Assembly (NCBI RefSeq): GCF_015706575.1
Contig: NW_024037062.1
Span: 1,980,811 to 2,044,810, forward strand
Reading direction: 5' to 3'
Origin: Patiria miniata
Lineage: Eukaryota > Echinodermata > Asteroidea > Valvatida > Asterinidae
DNA: 64,000 bases
Shown here: positions 50,041 through 60,320 of the stretch, in pieces
Numbering within the stretch: position 1 is the first letter of the stretch
Layout: each line of letters begins with the position of its first letter
The notes under the pieces: model-generated
Database searches by the model: none
What the model saw: only the letters and a program-made list of their open reading frames with translations
Told to the model about the DNA's origin: nothing
Program-made: the position numbers and the translations under genes

Positions 50041-53000
50041 TCCGTGGTGCGTTTACCTTTTATATCTCGTCTTGACGGTAGCTTGTTATGAAAAATTCCT
50101 GATTTTTTTGACATGTATGGAGAGCTAGTTAGTCTAGCTTCATTGTCCAACAAGTTTGAAGTCCGTAGACCCAATACTCGTGGAGAAAATGTGACATAAG
50201 CAAGAATATTTTGTCTGAGTTCGTTTCTGTGTGTAAATTGCCATAGAGTAGGCTGTCAGCGGCCTTCACTCCGTGGTATGTTTACCTTTTATATCTCGTC
50301 TTGACGGTATCTTGTTAAGAAAAATTCCTAATTTCTTTGACATGTATGGAGAGCTAGTTAGTCTGGCTTCATTGTCCAACAAGTTTGAAGTCCGTAGACC
50401 CAATACTCGTGGAGAAAATGTGACATAAGCAAGAATATTTTGCCCGAGTTTGTTTCTGTGTGTAAATTGCCATAGAGTAGGCTGTCAGCGGGCCTCACTC
50501 CGTGGTGCGTTTACCTTTTATATCTCGTCTTGACGGTAGCTTGTTATGAAAAATTCCTGATTTTTTTGACATGTATGGAGAGCTAGTTAGTCTAGCTTCA
50601 TTGTCCAACAAGTATGAAGTCCGTAGACCCAATATTCGTGGAGAAAATGTGACATAAGCAAGAATATTTTGTCTGAGTTCGTTTCTGTGTGTAAATTGCC
50701 ATAGAGTAGGCTGTCAGCGGCCTTCACTCCGTGGTATGTTTACCTTTTATATCTCGTCTTGACGGTATCTTGTTAGAAAAATTCCTAATTTCTTTGACAT
50801 GTATGGAGAGCTAGTTAGTCTGGCTTCATTGTCCAACAAGTTTGAAGTCCGTAGACCCAATACTCGTGGAGAAAATGTGACATAAGCAAGAATATTTTGC
50901 CCGAGTTTGTTTCTGTGTGTAAATTGCCATAGAGTAGGCTGTCAGCGGGCCTCACTCCGTGGTGCGTTTACCTTTTATATCTCATCTTGACGGTAGCTTG
51001 TTATGAAAAATTCCTGATTTTTTTGACATGTATGGAGAGCTAGTTAGTCTAGCTTCATTGTCCAACAAGTTTGAAGTCCGTAGACCCAATATTCGTGGAG
51101 AAAATGTGACATAAGCAAGAATATTTTGTCCGAGTTTGTTTCTGTGTGTAAATTGCCATAGAGTAGGCTGTCAGCGGGCCTCACTCCGTGGTGCTTTTAC
51201 CTTTTATATCTCATCTTGACGGTAGCTTGTTATGTCAAATTCCTGATTTTTTTGACATATATGGAAAGCTAATCACACTGGCTACATTGTCCAACAAGTT
51301 TGAAGTCCGTAGACCCAATATTCGTGGAGAAAATGTGACATAAGCAAGAATATTTTGTCTGAGTTCGTTTCTGTGTGTAAATTGCCATAGAGTAGGCTGT
51401 CAGCGGGCCTCACTCCGTGGTGCTTTTACCTTTTATATCTCGTCTTGACGGTAGCTTGTTATGAAAAATTCCTGATTTTTTTGACATGTATGGAGAGCTA
51501 GTTAGTCTAGCTTCATTGTCCAACAAGTTTGAAGTCCGTAGGCCCAATACTCGTGGAGAAAATGTGACATAAGCAAGAATAATTTTGTCCCAGTTTGTTT
51601 CTGTGTGTAAATTGCCATAGAGTAGGCTGTCAGCGGGCTTCACTACGTGGTATGTTTACCTTATATATCTCGTCTTGACGGTATCTTATTACAAAAAATT
51701 CCTGATTTTTTGGACAAAGATGGAGAGCTTGTTAGACTGGCTACAGCGTCCAAAAAATTTGAAGTCCGTAGACCAAATATTCGTCGAGAAAATGTGACAT
51801 AAGCAAGAATATTTTGTCTGAGTTCGTTTCTGTGTGTAAATTGCCATAGAGTAGGCTGTCAGCGGCCTTCACTCCGTGGTATGTTTACCTTTTATATCTC
51901 GTCTTGACGGTATCTTGTTAAGAAAAATTCCTAATTTCTTTGACATGTATGGAGAGCTAGTTAGTCTGGCTTCATTGTCCAACAAGTTTGAAGTCCGTAG
52001 ACCCAATACTCGTGGAGAAAATGTGACATAAGCAAGAATATTTTGTCCGAGTTTGTTTCTGTGTGTAAATTGCCATAGAGTAGGCTGTCAGCGGGCCTCA
52101 CTCCGTGGTGCGTTTACCTTTTATATCTCGTCTTGACGGTAGCTTGTTATGAAAAATTCCTGATTTTTTTGACATGTATGGAGAGCTAGTTAGTCTAGGC
52201 TTCATTGTCCAACAAGTTTGAAGTCCGTAGACCCAATATTCGTGGAGAAAATGTGACATAAGCAAGAATATTTTGTCTGAGTTCGTTTCTGTGTGTAAAT
52301 TGCCATAGAGTAGGCTGTCAGCGGCCTTCACTCCGTGGTATGTTTACCTTTTATATCTCGTCTTGACGGTATCTTGTTAAGAAAAATTCCTAATTTCTTT
52401 GACATGTATGGAGAGCTAGTTAGTCTGGCTTCATTGTCCAACAAGTTTGAAGTCCGTAGACCCAATACTCGTGGAGAAAATGTGACATAAGCAAGAATAT
52501 TTTGCCCGAGTTTGTTTCTGTGTGTAAATTGCCATAGAGTAGGCTGTCAGCGGGCCTCACTCCGTGGTGCGTTTACCTTTTATATCTCGTCTTGACGGTA
52601 TCTTGTTATGAAAAATTCCTGATTTTTTTGACATGTATGGAGAGCTAGTTAGTCTAGCTTCATTGTCCAACAAGTTTGAAGTCCGTAGACCCAATATTCG
52701 TGGAGAAAATGTGACATAAGCAAGAATATTTTGCCCGAGTTTGTTTCTGTGTGTAAATTGCCATAGAGTAGGCTGTCAGCGGGCCTCACTCCGTGGTGCT
52801 TTTACCTTTTATATCTCATCTTGACGGTAGCTTGTTATGAAAAATTCCTGATTTTTTTGACATATATGGAAAGCTAATTACACTGGCTACATTGTCCAAC
52901 AAGTTTGAAGTCCGTAGACCCAATACTCGTGGAGAAAATGTGACATGAGCAAGAATATTTTGTCCGAGTTTGTTTCTGTGTGTAAATTGCCATAGAGTAT

Positions 53001-54233
53001 GCTGTCAGCGAGCTTCACTCCGTGGTATGTTTACCTTTTATATCTCGTTTGACGGTGTCTTATTATAAAAAATTCCTAATTTTTTGGACATATATGGAGA
53101 GCTAGTTAGTCTAGCTTCATTGTCCAACAAGTTTGAAGTCCGTAGACCCAATACTCGTGGAGAAAATGTGACATAAGCAAGAATATTTTGTCTGAGTTCG
53201 TTTCTGTGTGTAAATTGCCATAGAGTATGCTGTCAGCGGCCTTCACTCCGTGGTGCGTTTACCTTTTATATCTCGTCTTGACGGTAGCTTGTTATAAAAA
53301 ATTCCTGATTTTTTTGACATGTATGGAGGGCTAGTTAGTCTAGCTTCATTGTCCAACAAGTTTGAAGTCCGTAGACCCAATACTCGTGAGAGAAATGTGA
53401 CATAAGCAAGAATATTTTGTCTGAGTTCGTTTCTGTGTGTAAATTGCCATAGAGTAGGCTGTCAGCGGCCTTCACTCCGTGGTATGTTTACCTTTTATAT
53501 CTCGTCTTGACGGTATCTTGTTAAGAAAAATTCCTAATTTCTTTGACATGTATGGAGAGCTAGTTAGTCTAGCTTCATTGTCCAACAAGTTTGAAGTCCG
53601 TAGACCCAATATTCGTGGAGAAAATGTGACATAAGCAAGAATATTTTGTCTGAGTTCGTTTCTGTGTGTAAATTGCCATAGAGTAGGCTGTCAGCGGCCT
53701 TCACTCCGTGGTATGTTTACCTTTTATATCTCGTCTTGACGGTATCTTGTTAAGAAAAATTCCTAATTCTTTGACATGTATGGAGAGCTAGTTAGTCTGG
53801 CTTCATTGTCCAACAAGTTTGAAGTCCGTAGACCCAATACTCGTGGAGAAAATGTGACATGAGCAAGAATATTTTGTCCGAGTTTGTTTCTGTGTGTAAA
53901 TTGCCATAGAGTAGGCTGTCAGCGGGCCTCACTCCGTGGTGCGTTTACCTTTATATCTCATCTTGACGGTAGCTTGTTATGAAAAATTCCTGATTTTTTT
54001 GACATGTATGGAGAGCTAGTTAGTCTGGCTTCATTGTCCAACAAGTTTGAAGTCCGTAGACCCAATATTCGTGGAGAAAATGTGACATAAGCAAGAATAT
54101 TTTGCCCGAGTTTGTTTCTGTGTGTAAATTGCCATAGAGTAGGCTGTCAGCGGGCCTCACTCCGTGGTGCTTTACCTTTTATATCTCGTCTTGACGGTAG
54201 CTTGTTATGAAAAATTCCTGATTTTTTTGACAT
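50041..54233 (+). repeat. Homogeneous right-hand satellite subfamily
   Basis: Here 17 of about 18 monomers carry the ATTGTCC form, many with GTCTAGCTTCATTGTCC and GAGTTCGTTTCTG, which are rare or absent to the left. GACGGTAGCTTGTTATG and GACGGTATCTTGTTAAG versions alternate in places, giving a roughly 458-bp dimer. The segment runs into the gap, so the most recently amplified part of the array may lie in unassembled sequence. Confidence 0.8.
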
Positions 54234-54733
54234 NNNNNNNNNNNNNNNNNNNNNNNNNNNNNNNNNNNNNNNNNNNNNNNNNNNNNNNNNNNNNNNNNNN
54301 NNNNNNNNNNNNNNNNNNNNNNNNNNNNNNNNNNNNNNNNNNNNNNNNNNNNNNNNNNNNNNNNNNNNNNNNNNNNNNNNNNNNNNNNNNNNNNNNNNNN
54401 NNNNNNNNNNNNNNNNNNNNNNNNNNNNNNNNNNNNNNNNNNNNNNNNNNNNNNNNNNNNNNNNNNNNNNNNNNNNNNNNNNNNNNNNNNNNNNNNNNNN
54501 NNNNNNNNNNNNNNNNNNNNNNNNNNNNNNNNNNNNNNNNNNNNNNNNNNNNNNNNNNNNNNNNNNNNNNNNNNNNNNNNNNNNNNNNNNNNNNNNNNNN
54601 NNNNNNNNNNNNNNNNNNNNNNNNNNNNNNNNNNNNNNNNNNNNNNNNNNNNNNNNNNNNNNNNNNNNNNNNNNNNNNNNNNNNNNNNNNNNNNNNNNNN
54701 NNNNNNNNNNNNNNNNNNNNNNNNNNNNNNNNN
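54234..54733. other. Assembly gap (500 N)
   Basis: A run of exactly 500 N interrupts a satellite monomer. The round number suggests a placeholder rather than a measured size. The sequence to the right (54734 on) is not satellite, so the right border of the array lies within the gap. Confidence 0.98.
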
Positions 54734-55420
54734 AAATTATGAACTCAATTTTCGTATTTCCTGTATCAATGGATATGGCTTTTGAATTGTATGAAAGTAT
54801 TTGCATATTCATGACAAAAATGTAATGTAATTCAAGACAGATGCGTCGGAAATACAGCTGCTGCAGCACTAACATTTGCCAGCATTTAGGGGTTTTGCCA
54901 CGACTTCGTGTTTTTGGTGGTTCTTTCTTTATTTAAAATCAGTACCAAGAAAATTATTTTGGCAAAAATTGATACAAATATTGTCAATAAGCCACATATT
55001 GGTATTATCACCGTCTTTGTGATCAAAAGGTTGTTCGTGGTTTTTCACTATATTTTGTTTTCTCTCAAAAAGTGTAACATCCTCCGAGCTGAACTCTCGG
55101 TAGGTTAGGTTTCAACATTTTTCTTTGGATTTTGAGTGGTGTTATTGGGTTGAACAACTTGGATGATTAGAAAATAACATAATGCCTCTAAGGATAATCA
55201 CCAGAAATGATTCATAACAGCTGTAATAAACAACTACTAGTTATACTTGAATTTCTGTAATATACTGTTGACGCAAGTCAAATTGGATGAAGTCGTACAC
55301 TAATGACAGTAAAAATAGCTTTTTATTTGAACGGATGTAATTAAAGCAGGACTAGCACGCCCGGATGCGATTTTTTTTCCCCAAGCAACACCGTATAGAT
55401 GCTTGATTGCTTGTTGTATA
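54734..55420. other. Unique AT-rich sequence right of the gap
   Basis: No gene is recognised. Frames such as 54908-55108 (plus, 66 codons) have no motif. Confidence 0.4.
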
Positions 55421-55640
55421 GATGCTCTCCAATGGCTCAGCTGGCTCATGCCATGGTTTTGAAATCGGAGTGTGTGAGTTCGAAACCACAATATCCCACA
55501 TTTTTTTCTTTTCTAAGTTTTGCGGCTTTAGAGGTTTTTTTTAAAGGGAATGTAGGTCCGAATTTCATTAGGTTCGAATTTATTTCTTTTTTTCTTATAT
55601 ATATACATTTTCTCGTGTTTTTGGGGATTAGTAAAGTCAA
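55421..55640 (+). mobile_element. tRNA-headed SINE-like repeat, copy A
   Basis: ATGGCTCAGCTGG resembles a pol III A box and GTGTGAGTTCGAAACC a B box, spaced as in a tRNA. They are followed by a T-rich stretch, then TTTTTTTTAAAGGGAATG, GTCCGAATTTCATTAGG and TTCGAATTTATTTC. Copies B (about 59060) and C (about 60110) share this order. The shared tRNA-like head and unrelated common tail define a SINE. No clear target duplication was found. Confidence 0.7.
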
Positions 55641-55719
55641 AGTCCAATTAGTAAAAGCGTTTGGGAAAAACAAATTCACCACCCGGATGTCGCTGGATGC
55701 AGTGCAAGAAATACCGGGC

Positions 55720-55955
55720 TGGTTTGACATGTACATCGCATAGCCGCCATCGGCTGAACGAGAACGTGTTCCGGATGTTGATTTCGAGCGCAATTCAAAA
55801 TATGACTCGGCAATTTTGAATTGAAATTCATACCCTAGCATTTGTATTTCTACGGATATACAACATTCACAGAGCTAAAACTTCATCAAGCACCTGTCTT
55901 TAGATTTTGAACAACTTTTGTTGTTTCAAACGAAACAAATGCAAAAAAAAAACAC
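55720..55955 (+). repeat. Dispersed repeat shared with 61925-62155
   Basis: The order GACATGTACATCGCATAGC, CGCCATCGGCTGAACGAGA, GACTCGGCAA, TTTAGATTTTGA, ACTTTTGTTG and TTTCAAACGAA is repeated with changes at about 61925-62155. No coding frame is shared. It lies directly after SINE copy A, but the other copy has no SINE before it. Confidence 0.7.
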
Positions 55956-57811
55956 CCATAAACAAATGCAGCTCTACTCTACCTTTAATGTACTAAATCA
56001 AAGCGGGCCCATTCTCGCCTTTATCTGAACGAACTCGGTATTCCAGCGGATATGTGAAACAGTTGTGCACTTTTTCCAATAAAAGTATGAAACGTTACAC
56101 AGATAATTATCAATATTCACGAGACAATATTTTCAGATGTAGTGCCATTGCAAACTCACCCCTTAAGAGGCGCGGCAGCCATTTTGAAAAATTGTGGGGG
56201 TACTCATTTTGCGATGCATCGTTATACTTTTCATATTCTGCGGCCGATTTCTTGCATTTTTGGACAAAATGCCATTGAAGGATGTATTTTTCAATGTTAA
56301 CCACAGACATATTAACAAAAACCTATACCCACCTATGCTGTTACAGTTTGTGTTTCAGGATTCAAAACAACCGCCATGCAGCGGCGTAGCAAGGGTTGTC
56401 ATCCTGGGGGGGGGGGGGGGGGGGGGGGGCGTGAGGTTACGTGGTGGGGCTCCAAAATTTCATCCATGCTGAAAGGAAGACAGGCTTTTTTCATCGGACA
56501 CCCGACCTATGTACAATCAAATAGTGGGTGGTGGTGGGGGAGTAGGAGGGGGGCCTGGGCTAGGCTGGACACCATATACCAATGGGGCGCTGTATCGCTT
56601 ATTTGGCGAGTGTACATCACGGCAATAAGGAAGACGAGACATAACGATTGTCGTTGCGGGTGTCTCCGAGGGTAGTCTTTTCTATTCTCTTTTTTATTAA
56701 CAATAAAATGACAAAAGGCTAACTCTGCCTATGAAGCGATTCAAAAGCAATTCAACACTTACTGCGCCTAACGCGTGAGTGTAGTTTTTACCCCCCAATA
56801 TTTTGTAAGGAGTGCCTTTTTTTCACAAGTGGCTTTTTTCTTCGAGCGTCGCGCGAACGTTGGCCATGGTGCCGCCATGAAAAGCGCCACCTGCTGTACG
56901 ATAGTGCCCATCAAAGTCCAATATAAGCACCCGTCCGCCTTATAAAAAGATTGTGTCCGGTCCCCCCCCCCCTTTATTTTACGGAGGCTGGGTGACTGGT
57001 GAAAAAAAACTCTGTCTAACTGCCACTCTTTTCACGCCCCCCCCCCCCATTAAAAGGCACCTTGTTACGCAACTGCATTATACAACGGATTCACAACAGC
57101 CATAGAAACCTCACGGTGATCCTGGTTGCACCGAGTTGACCTCCGAGTCACGTAACGACTATTATGCTAAATATAACTCCAAAGAGTAGTGCCACAGCCT
57201 CACAGGAGAAATGAACTGATTTTGCGGAAAACAAAGTGTAGTGTTCTATTCAAGTTTTTTTTTATCCATGTTTATGACGCGACAATGACTGAAGACCCGA
57301 TATAGAAAGCGCCCGCTGATATGGCAAAATCTACAGTTCATGAGGCGGTTGTCTTGCATAATTAATCAGCGAATCTGTTCACATACTACTCAATACGGTG
57401 ACAATAATTAAAAGTCATTTTTTCTTGATTTTTCCAAAATATATGAGGTTGAAAATTCCAGGAAGGAGATGCGGAAGAAAAAAGAAGGAATCAAAAATGG
57501 ACCAAGCTCTCGGCGAAAGATTTATTCAGATGGGACCTAGGCCTAAGTTGTTAATGTCGGGCGAAGACCAAAAAGCGGCTTCAAATCGGTAAACACGGGC
57601 AGATGGACACACATACTTGTTTCGTAACTGTGGGGACTTTACACACGAGTTGTCCCGGGGTACTATGGGAACCGACGACGCTGTGGGGACAGCAGAAAGT
57701 CCCCATAACTCGGCCCTCATTTGCGAATTGCCTAACGATAAAAAAACTTCCCCATTACACGGTGAGGCGACGGCCCGCCCGCGATTTATTTTTCCATACC
57801 ACATGCTCGCT
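55956..57811. other. Repeat-rich sequence with G/C homopolymers; no gene
   Basis: A GGCGTAGCAAGG word at about 56383 followed by a 26-base G run (about 56404-56429) resembles the left half of hAT-like MITEs. Its right half is not identifiable. Further C runs lie near 56960 and 57040. No gene is recognised. Confidence 0.45.
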
Positions 57812-58347
57812 ACTATCTATATTTATAAGAGAGAGTTTAACTCGGCCTCCGAGACGATGTTTGCTCATGAAAGGATCCGAGACCGCGGGCTCCCGCGGCG
57901 CCAAAATCGCTCCACGTCCGTGGAAAAATGCGGAGGGTGTCCTCCGCCGGGTCGGACGCTTCGGGTCGTCCTGATTTTCCCGTACGGACCGGCGATCCTT
58001 TTCGTCTATTTTTCGTGACTGCATTTTGCGCAGGAATTTGCCGTCGTGTGTGCTTTCACGTTGACTGCCTGGCCGCCCCCCCGTCCTGGCTTTTCTGCGT
58101 GTCTGGACTGTGCGAGGTCAGCGGCTTCGACGTAGGGGTTCCGTTTACGTTTACTGTTTACAAAGGGTCGATGCATTGCTTCAAATATTGCGATCTTGAA
58201 CGAAGTCACAAAAAAATCGACGAAAAAGTGTCCGACCCGGCGGAAGACACCCACATTTTTCCACGGACGTGAAGCCGCGGTCTCGGATCCTTTCAGAAGC
58301 AAACATTTCTCGGAGGCCGAGTAAAACTTGCTCTTATATATAGATGG
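57812..58347. mobile_element. Foldback element with about 150-200-bp inverted arms
   Basis: The left arm (57812-58020) and right arm (58203-58347) are inverted copies. Both read CTATATxTATAAGAG near the outer end, then ACTCGGCCTCCGAGA, GGATCCGAGACCGCGG, CACGTCCGTGGAAAAATG, CCGCCGGGTCGGAC and a TTTTTCGTGACT-like inner end. The left arm has two insertions relative to the right, of 21 and 3 bp, both multiples of three. The centre is about 180 bp and unique. No clear target duplication was found, so the superfamily is open. Confidence 0.8.
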
Positions 58348-59060
58348 TTGAACCAACTTCAATAAAAGTTAAATCGACTTTTTCCTCGCAGACGGTCTCG
58401 CAAATTGTAAGAAGTTCAAGTTTACGTTTGTTGAAGAGTCCAATACTGAAACTTAATTATGACCTTCCTCCGTGATTCAGACCGTTTGTATTTTATGGTA
58501 ACACTCAACATTTTCATTTCAAATGACACCTTCACGTTTTATTCAATTATGATTTAAACCAGCCTTCGCCTGTGTACTACAGTAACCTTTTCACTACGTT
58601 TTCCAAATGCGACTGCCTCACAAAAAGCCAATTTAACAGACCTACGGCAACATTTACAGACAGTTGCCACGGTACATAATTATCATGTGCGTAAATCGAC
58701 GGGGGACAGGGGAACCCCCCCCCCCCCCACACACACACACATTTTGAGGCGGGGGGCATTGTTTGGTCCCCCCCCCCACTTTTTCTTCCCCGAATAAAAA
58801 TATTGTAGCCTACAATAATGATTCTATTGCTCAGAATACATGTAGCTGATTCAATTACTCCAAACTCAAAACTTTAAAAATGATCTTTGGCTCAAATTGG
58901 TTTTAGTCGTCAGAAATTGCCTTAGATCACACCACAGAAATTGCTTTTCTATAACTGCATGTCTCCCCAACTATATCCCCCATTTACATTTAACTCCCCA
59001 CATTTTCATCCCCAACACTACGCCCTACCCGATCTATGATCGGGTAAATCAGCTTGTAGA
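58348..59060. other. Unassigned sequence with C run and (CA)n
   Basis: A C run at about 58716-58728 is followed by a (CA)n stretch to about 58741 and by another C run near 58770. No gene is recognised. Confidence 0.5.
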
Positions 59061-59290
59061 ATATAGTCTGAATATAGAATTATGCTGGAGAGCCCTATAT
59101 ATGCAATGGTTCCACATCGATGAGTCAATGTTGTAGTGTCATGCATACTACATTGGATTTAATACAAATCCGACGGTGTGAGTTCGATTCCCATTGGATC
59201 TTTTTTTTAATTTCTTCTTCTTTTCTTTTTTTATACCAATATGTGGTTTGGAGGTTTTTTTTCAAGGGAAAATAAAGTCCAAGAACCTGA
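59060..59290 (+). mobile_element. tRNA-headed SINE-like repeat, copy B
   Basis: GGTGTGAGTTCGATTCCC is a good B box. After T-rich DNA come GGTTTGGAGG, TTTTTTTTCAAGGGAAAA and TAAAGTCCAAGAACC, parallel to copies A and C. The A-box half is less clear and contains extra sequence, so the left boundary is approximate. Confidence 0.55.
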
Positions 59291-59540
59291 CTTGCAACTC
59301 AACGTACTTCGAAATACGCCCATAACGAATGTATGTATATGTGTACAGAATAAAAGATTTCGCGGGATACAGGCAGGCATTTACATGTATACTACACGTG
59401 TGTATCTGTGTATTGGTGCGTGACCATGCATGGACTACATGATTATAGGCTACCGTATGCTCGCGGAACGCAACGGGTGTACATGTACATGTATTTGTTT
59501 GTCGTTTTAACTTGTACACATTTTAAAATCATGCGCTTAC

Positions 59541-59717
59541 CCTGATTGTCCCAATGTACGCCATTCCCTTACTGCCACCTCCTTGAAGAGCCAGATTCTC
59601 GAAGGGGAATTCATAGCCCTCAAATTCTCGTTTCTCCTCTGGTGTTAGAATGGGTTTTCTTTCTATACGTGGCAGAACACTAGCAGTGGCCATGATGCGT
59701 TTTGCTGGTGTTTGCAT
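59541..59717 (-). CDS. Patatin-like phospholipase, first coding exon
   Basis: The peptide from the ATG at 59693 reads MATASVLPRIERKPILTPEE and continues to LALQGGGSKGMAYIGTIR. GGGSKG (residues 38-43) is the oxyanion-hole loop that opens the catalytic domain of patatin-like lipid acyl hydrolases, which cleave acyl ester bonds of membrane or storage lipids. The Gly-x-Ser-x-Gly nucleophile motif and the catalytic Asp would lie in later exons, which I cannot find in this window. A good donor (AGG/GTAAGC, 59535-59540) ends the exon in phase 0. An in-frame ATG 24 bases earlier (59717) would add eight residues. I prefer the 59693 ATG because the basic N-terminus then matches the shorter duplicate, but either is possible. 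Confidence 0.78.
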
Positions 59718-59722
59718 GCAGT

Positions 59723-59799
59723 GTAGAAGTCTAGACGTGGGGTCGCTGGTTGGATCGATTGTAGAAGTCTAGAGGTGGGATCGCATGACTGGATCGATT
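59723..59799. repeat. Two-copy tandem duplication upstream of the patatin exon
   Basis: A unit starting GTAGAAGTCTAGACGTGGGG (59723-59760) is followed directly by a second (59761-59799) that starts GTAGAAGTCTAGAGGTGGGA. The units are 38 and 39 bp. They lie just upstream of the exon's ATG on the minus strand, in the 5' UTR or promoter. Confidence 0.85.
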
Positions 59800-60108
59800 G
59801 TTACAGTTCAGTATCAGCGCACTAAGGTCATTCAATTCAAGAAAGAAGCCGTGGCTAGCGTATACAGATCTCTCACAGCGACCAGTGACCATGTGATCCG
59901 GGCAACATCCAGGAACATGTACCTGTAATTCAGCATGAAAGTAAAAGGCTATGCGGCGAGCTTCTTGAACTCTCGCACGGCCCACCTGCGAATTATTTTT
60001 TCCCCAGACAACCGTCGTATGGAAGGTTGTTGAGCGCCCTCCACGATACCTTTATTATACGTACGCAGGTAAAAGCCATGAATTACGGTATGCTGTCGAG
60101 CTCTTCGA
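59800..60108. other. Presumed 5' flank of the patatin-like gene
   Basis: No TATA box or other promoter element is clear, and no gene is recognised. Confidence 0.35.
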
Positions 60109-60320
60109 TATATGGCTCAGCTGGAATGGAATGGTTTTGAGATCGGAGGGTGTGAGTTAGAAACCATATTTTTTCAATCTTTTTTTTGTTTTAATTGGCC
60201 GCTTTGGAAGATTTTTTTAAAGGGAAATAAAAAGTCCGAATTTTACTAGGTTCAAATTCATTTCATTGTTTTCTTTACATATTTTTTTCCTCATGTCCTA
60301 AGGGAAGTAATGTCCAACAT
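60109..60320 (+). mobile_element. tRNA-headed SINE-like repeat, copy C
   Basis: ATGGCTCAGCTGG, ATGGTTTTGAGATCGGAGGG and TGTGAGTTAGAAACC match copy A closely; the B box is damaged (TTAGAAA for TTCGAAA). The tail TTTTTTTAAAGGGAAATA, AGTCCGAATTTTACTAGG and TTCAAATTCATTTC also matches. It ends where the compound inverted repeat begins. Confidence 0.7.

Larger units (their letters stand above)
31691..54233 (+). repeat. Tandem satellite array, monomer about 229 bp
   Basis: A monomer recurs with landmarks CGTCTTGACGGTATCTT, GACTGGCTACAACGTCC, TTTGAAGTCCGTAGACCCAA, AAATGTGACGTAAGCAAGAA and CACTCCGTGGTATGTTTACC. From the landmark at 31721 to that at 54187 is 22,466 bp. Without the 277-bp transposon insertion this is 97 periods of 228.75 bp. 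Two monomer classes, with AACGTCC or ATTGTCC after the GGCTA/GGCTT word, alternate irregularly up to about 50 kb. After that nearly all are of the ATTGTCC class. The period is one base more than a multiple of three, so open frames shift from monomer to monomer and the array is unlikely to be coding. It ends at an assembly gap. Confidence 0.97.

Noticed and set aside
31691..54233. CRISPR-like array
   Set aside because: Repeats are about 229 bp and directly adjacent, without unique spacers, in a eukaryotic context. This is a satellite.
31691..54233. Centromere call
   Set aside because: I looked for a CENP-B-box-like word (TTCG....A..CGGG) in the monomer and found none. Array size and higher-order repeats alone do not prove centromere function.
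54147..54875. Long open frames spanning the gap
   Set aside because: They consist mainly of N and are an artefact of translating through the gap.
56379..56470. Another complete copy of the CATGGGCGTCGC MITE
   Set aside because: Only a left-end-like GGCGTAGCAAGG and a G run are seen. No right end or target duplication, so it is kept only as a possible relic in the region note.
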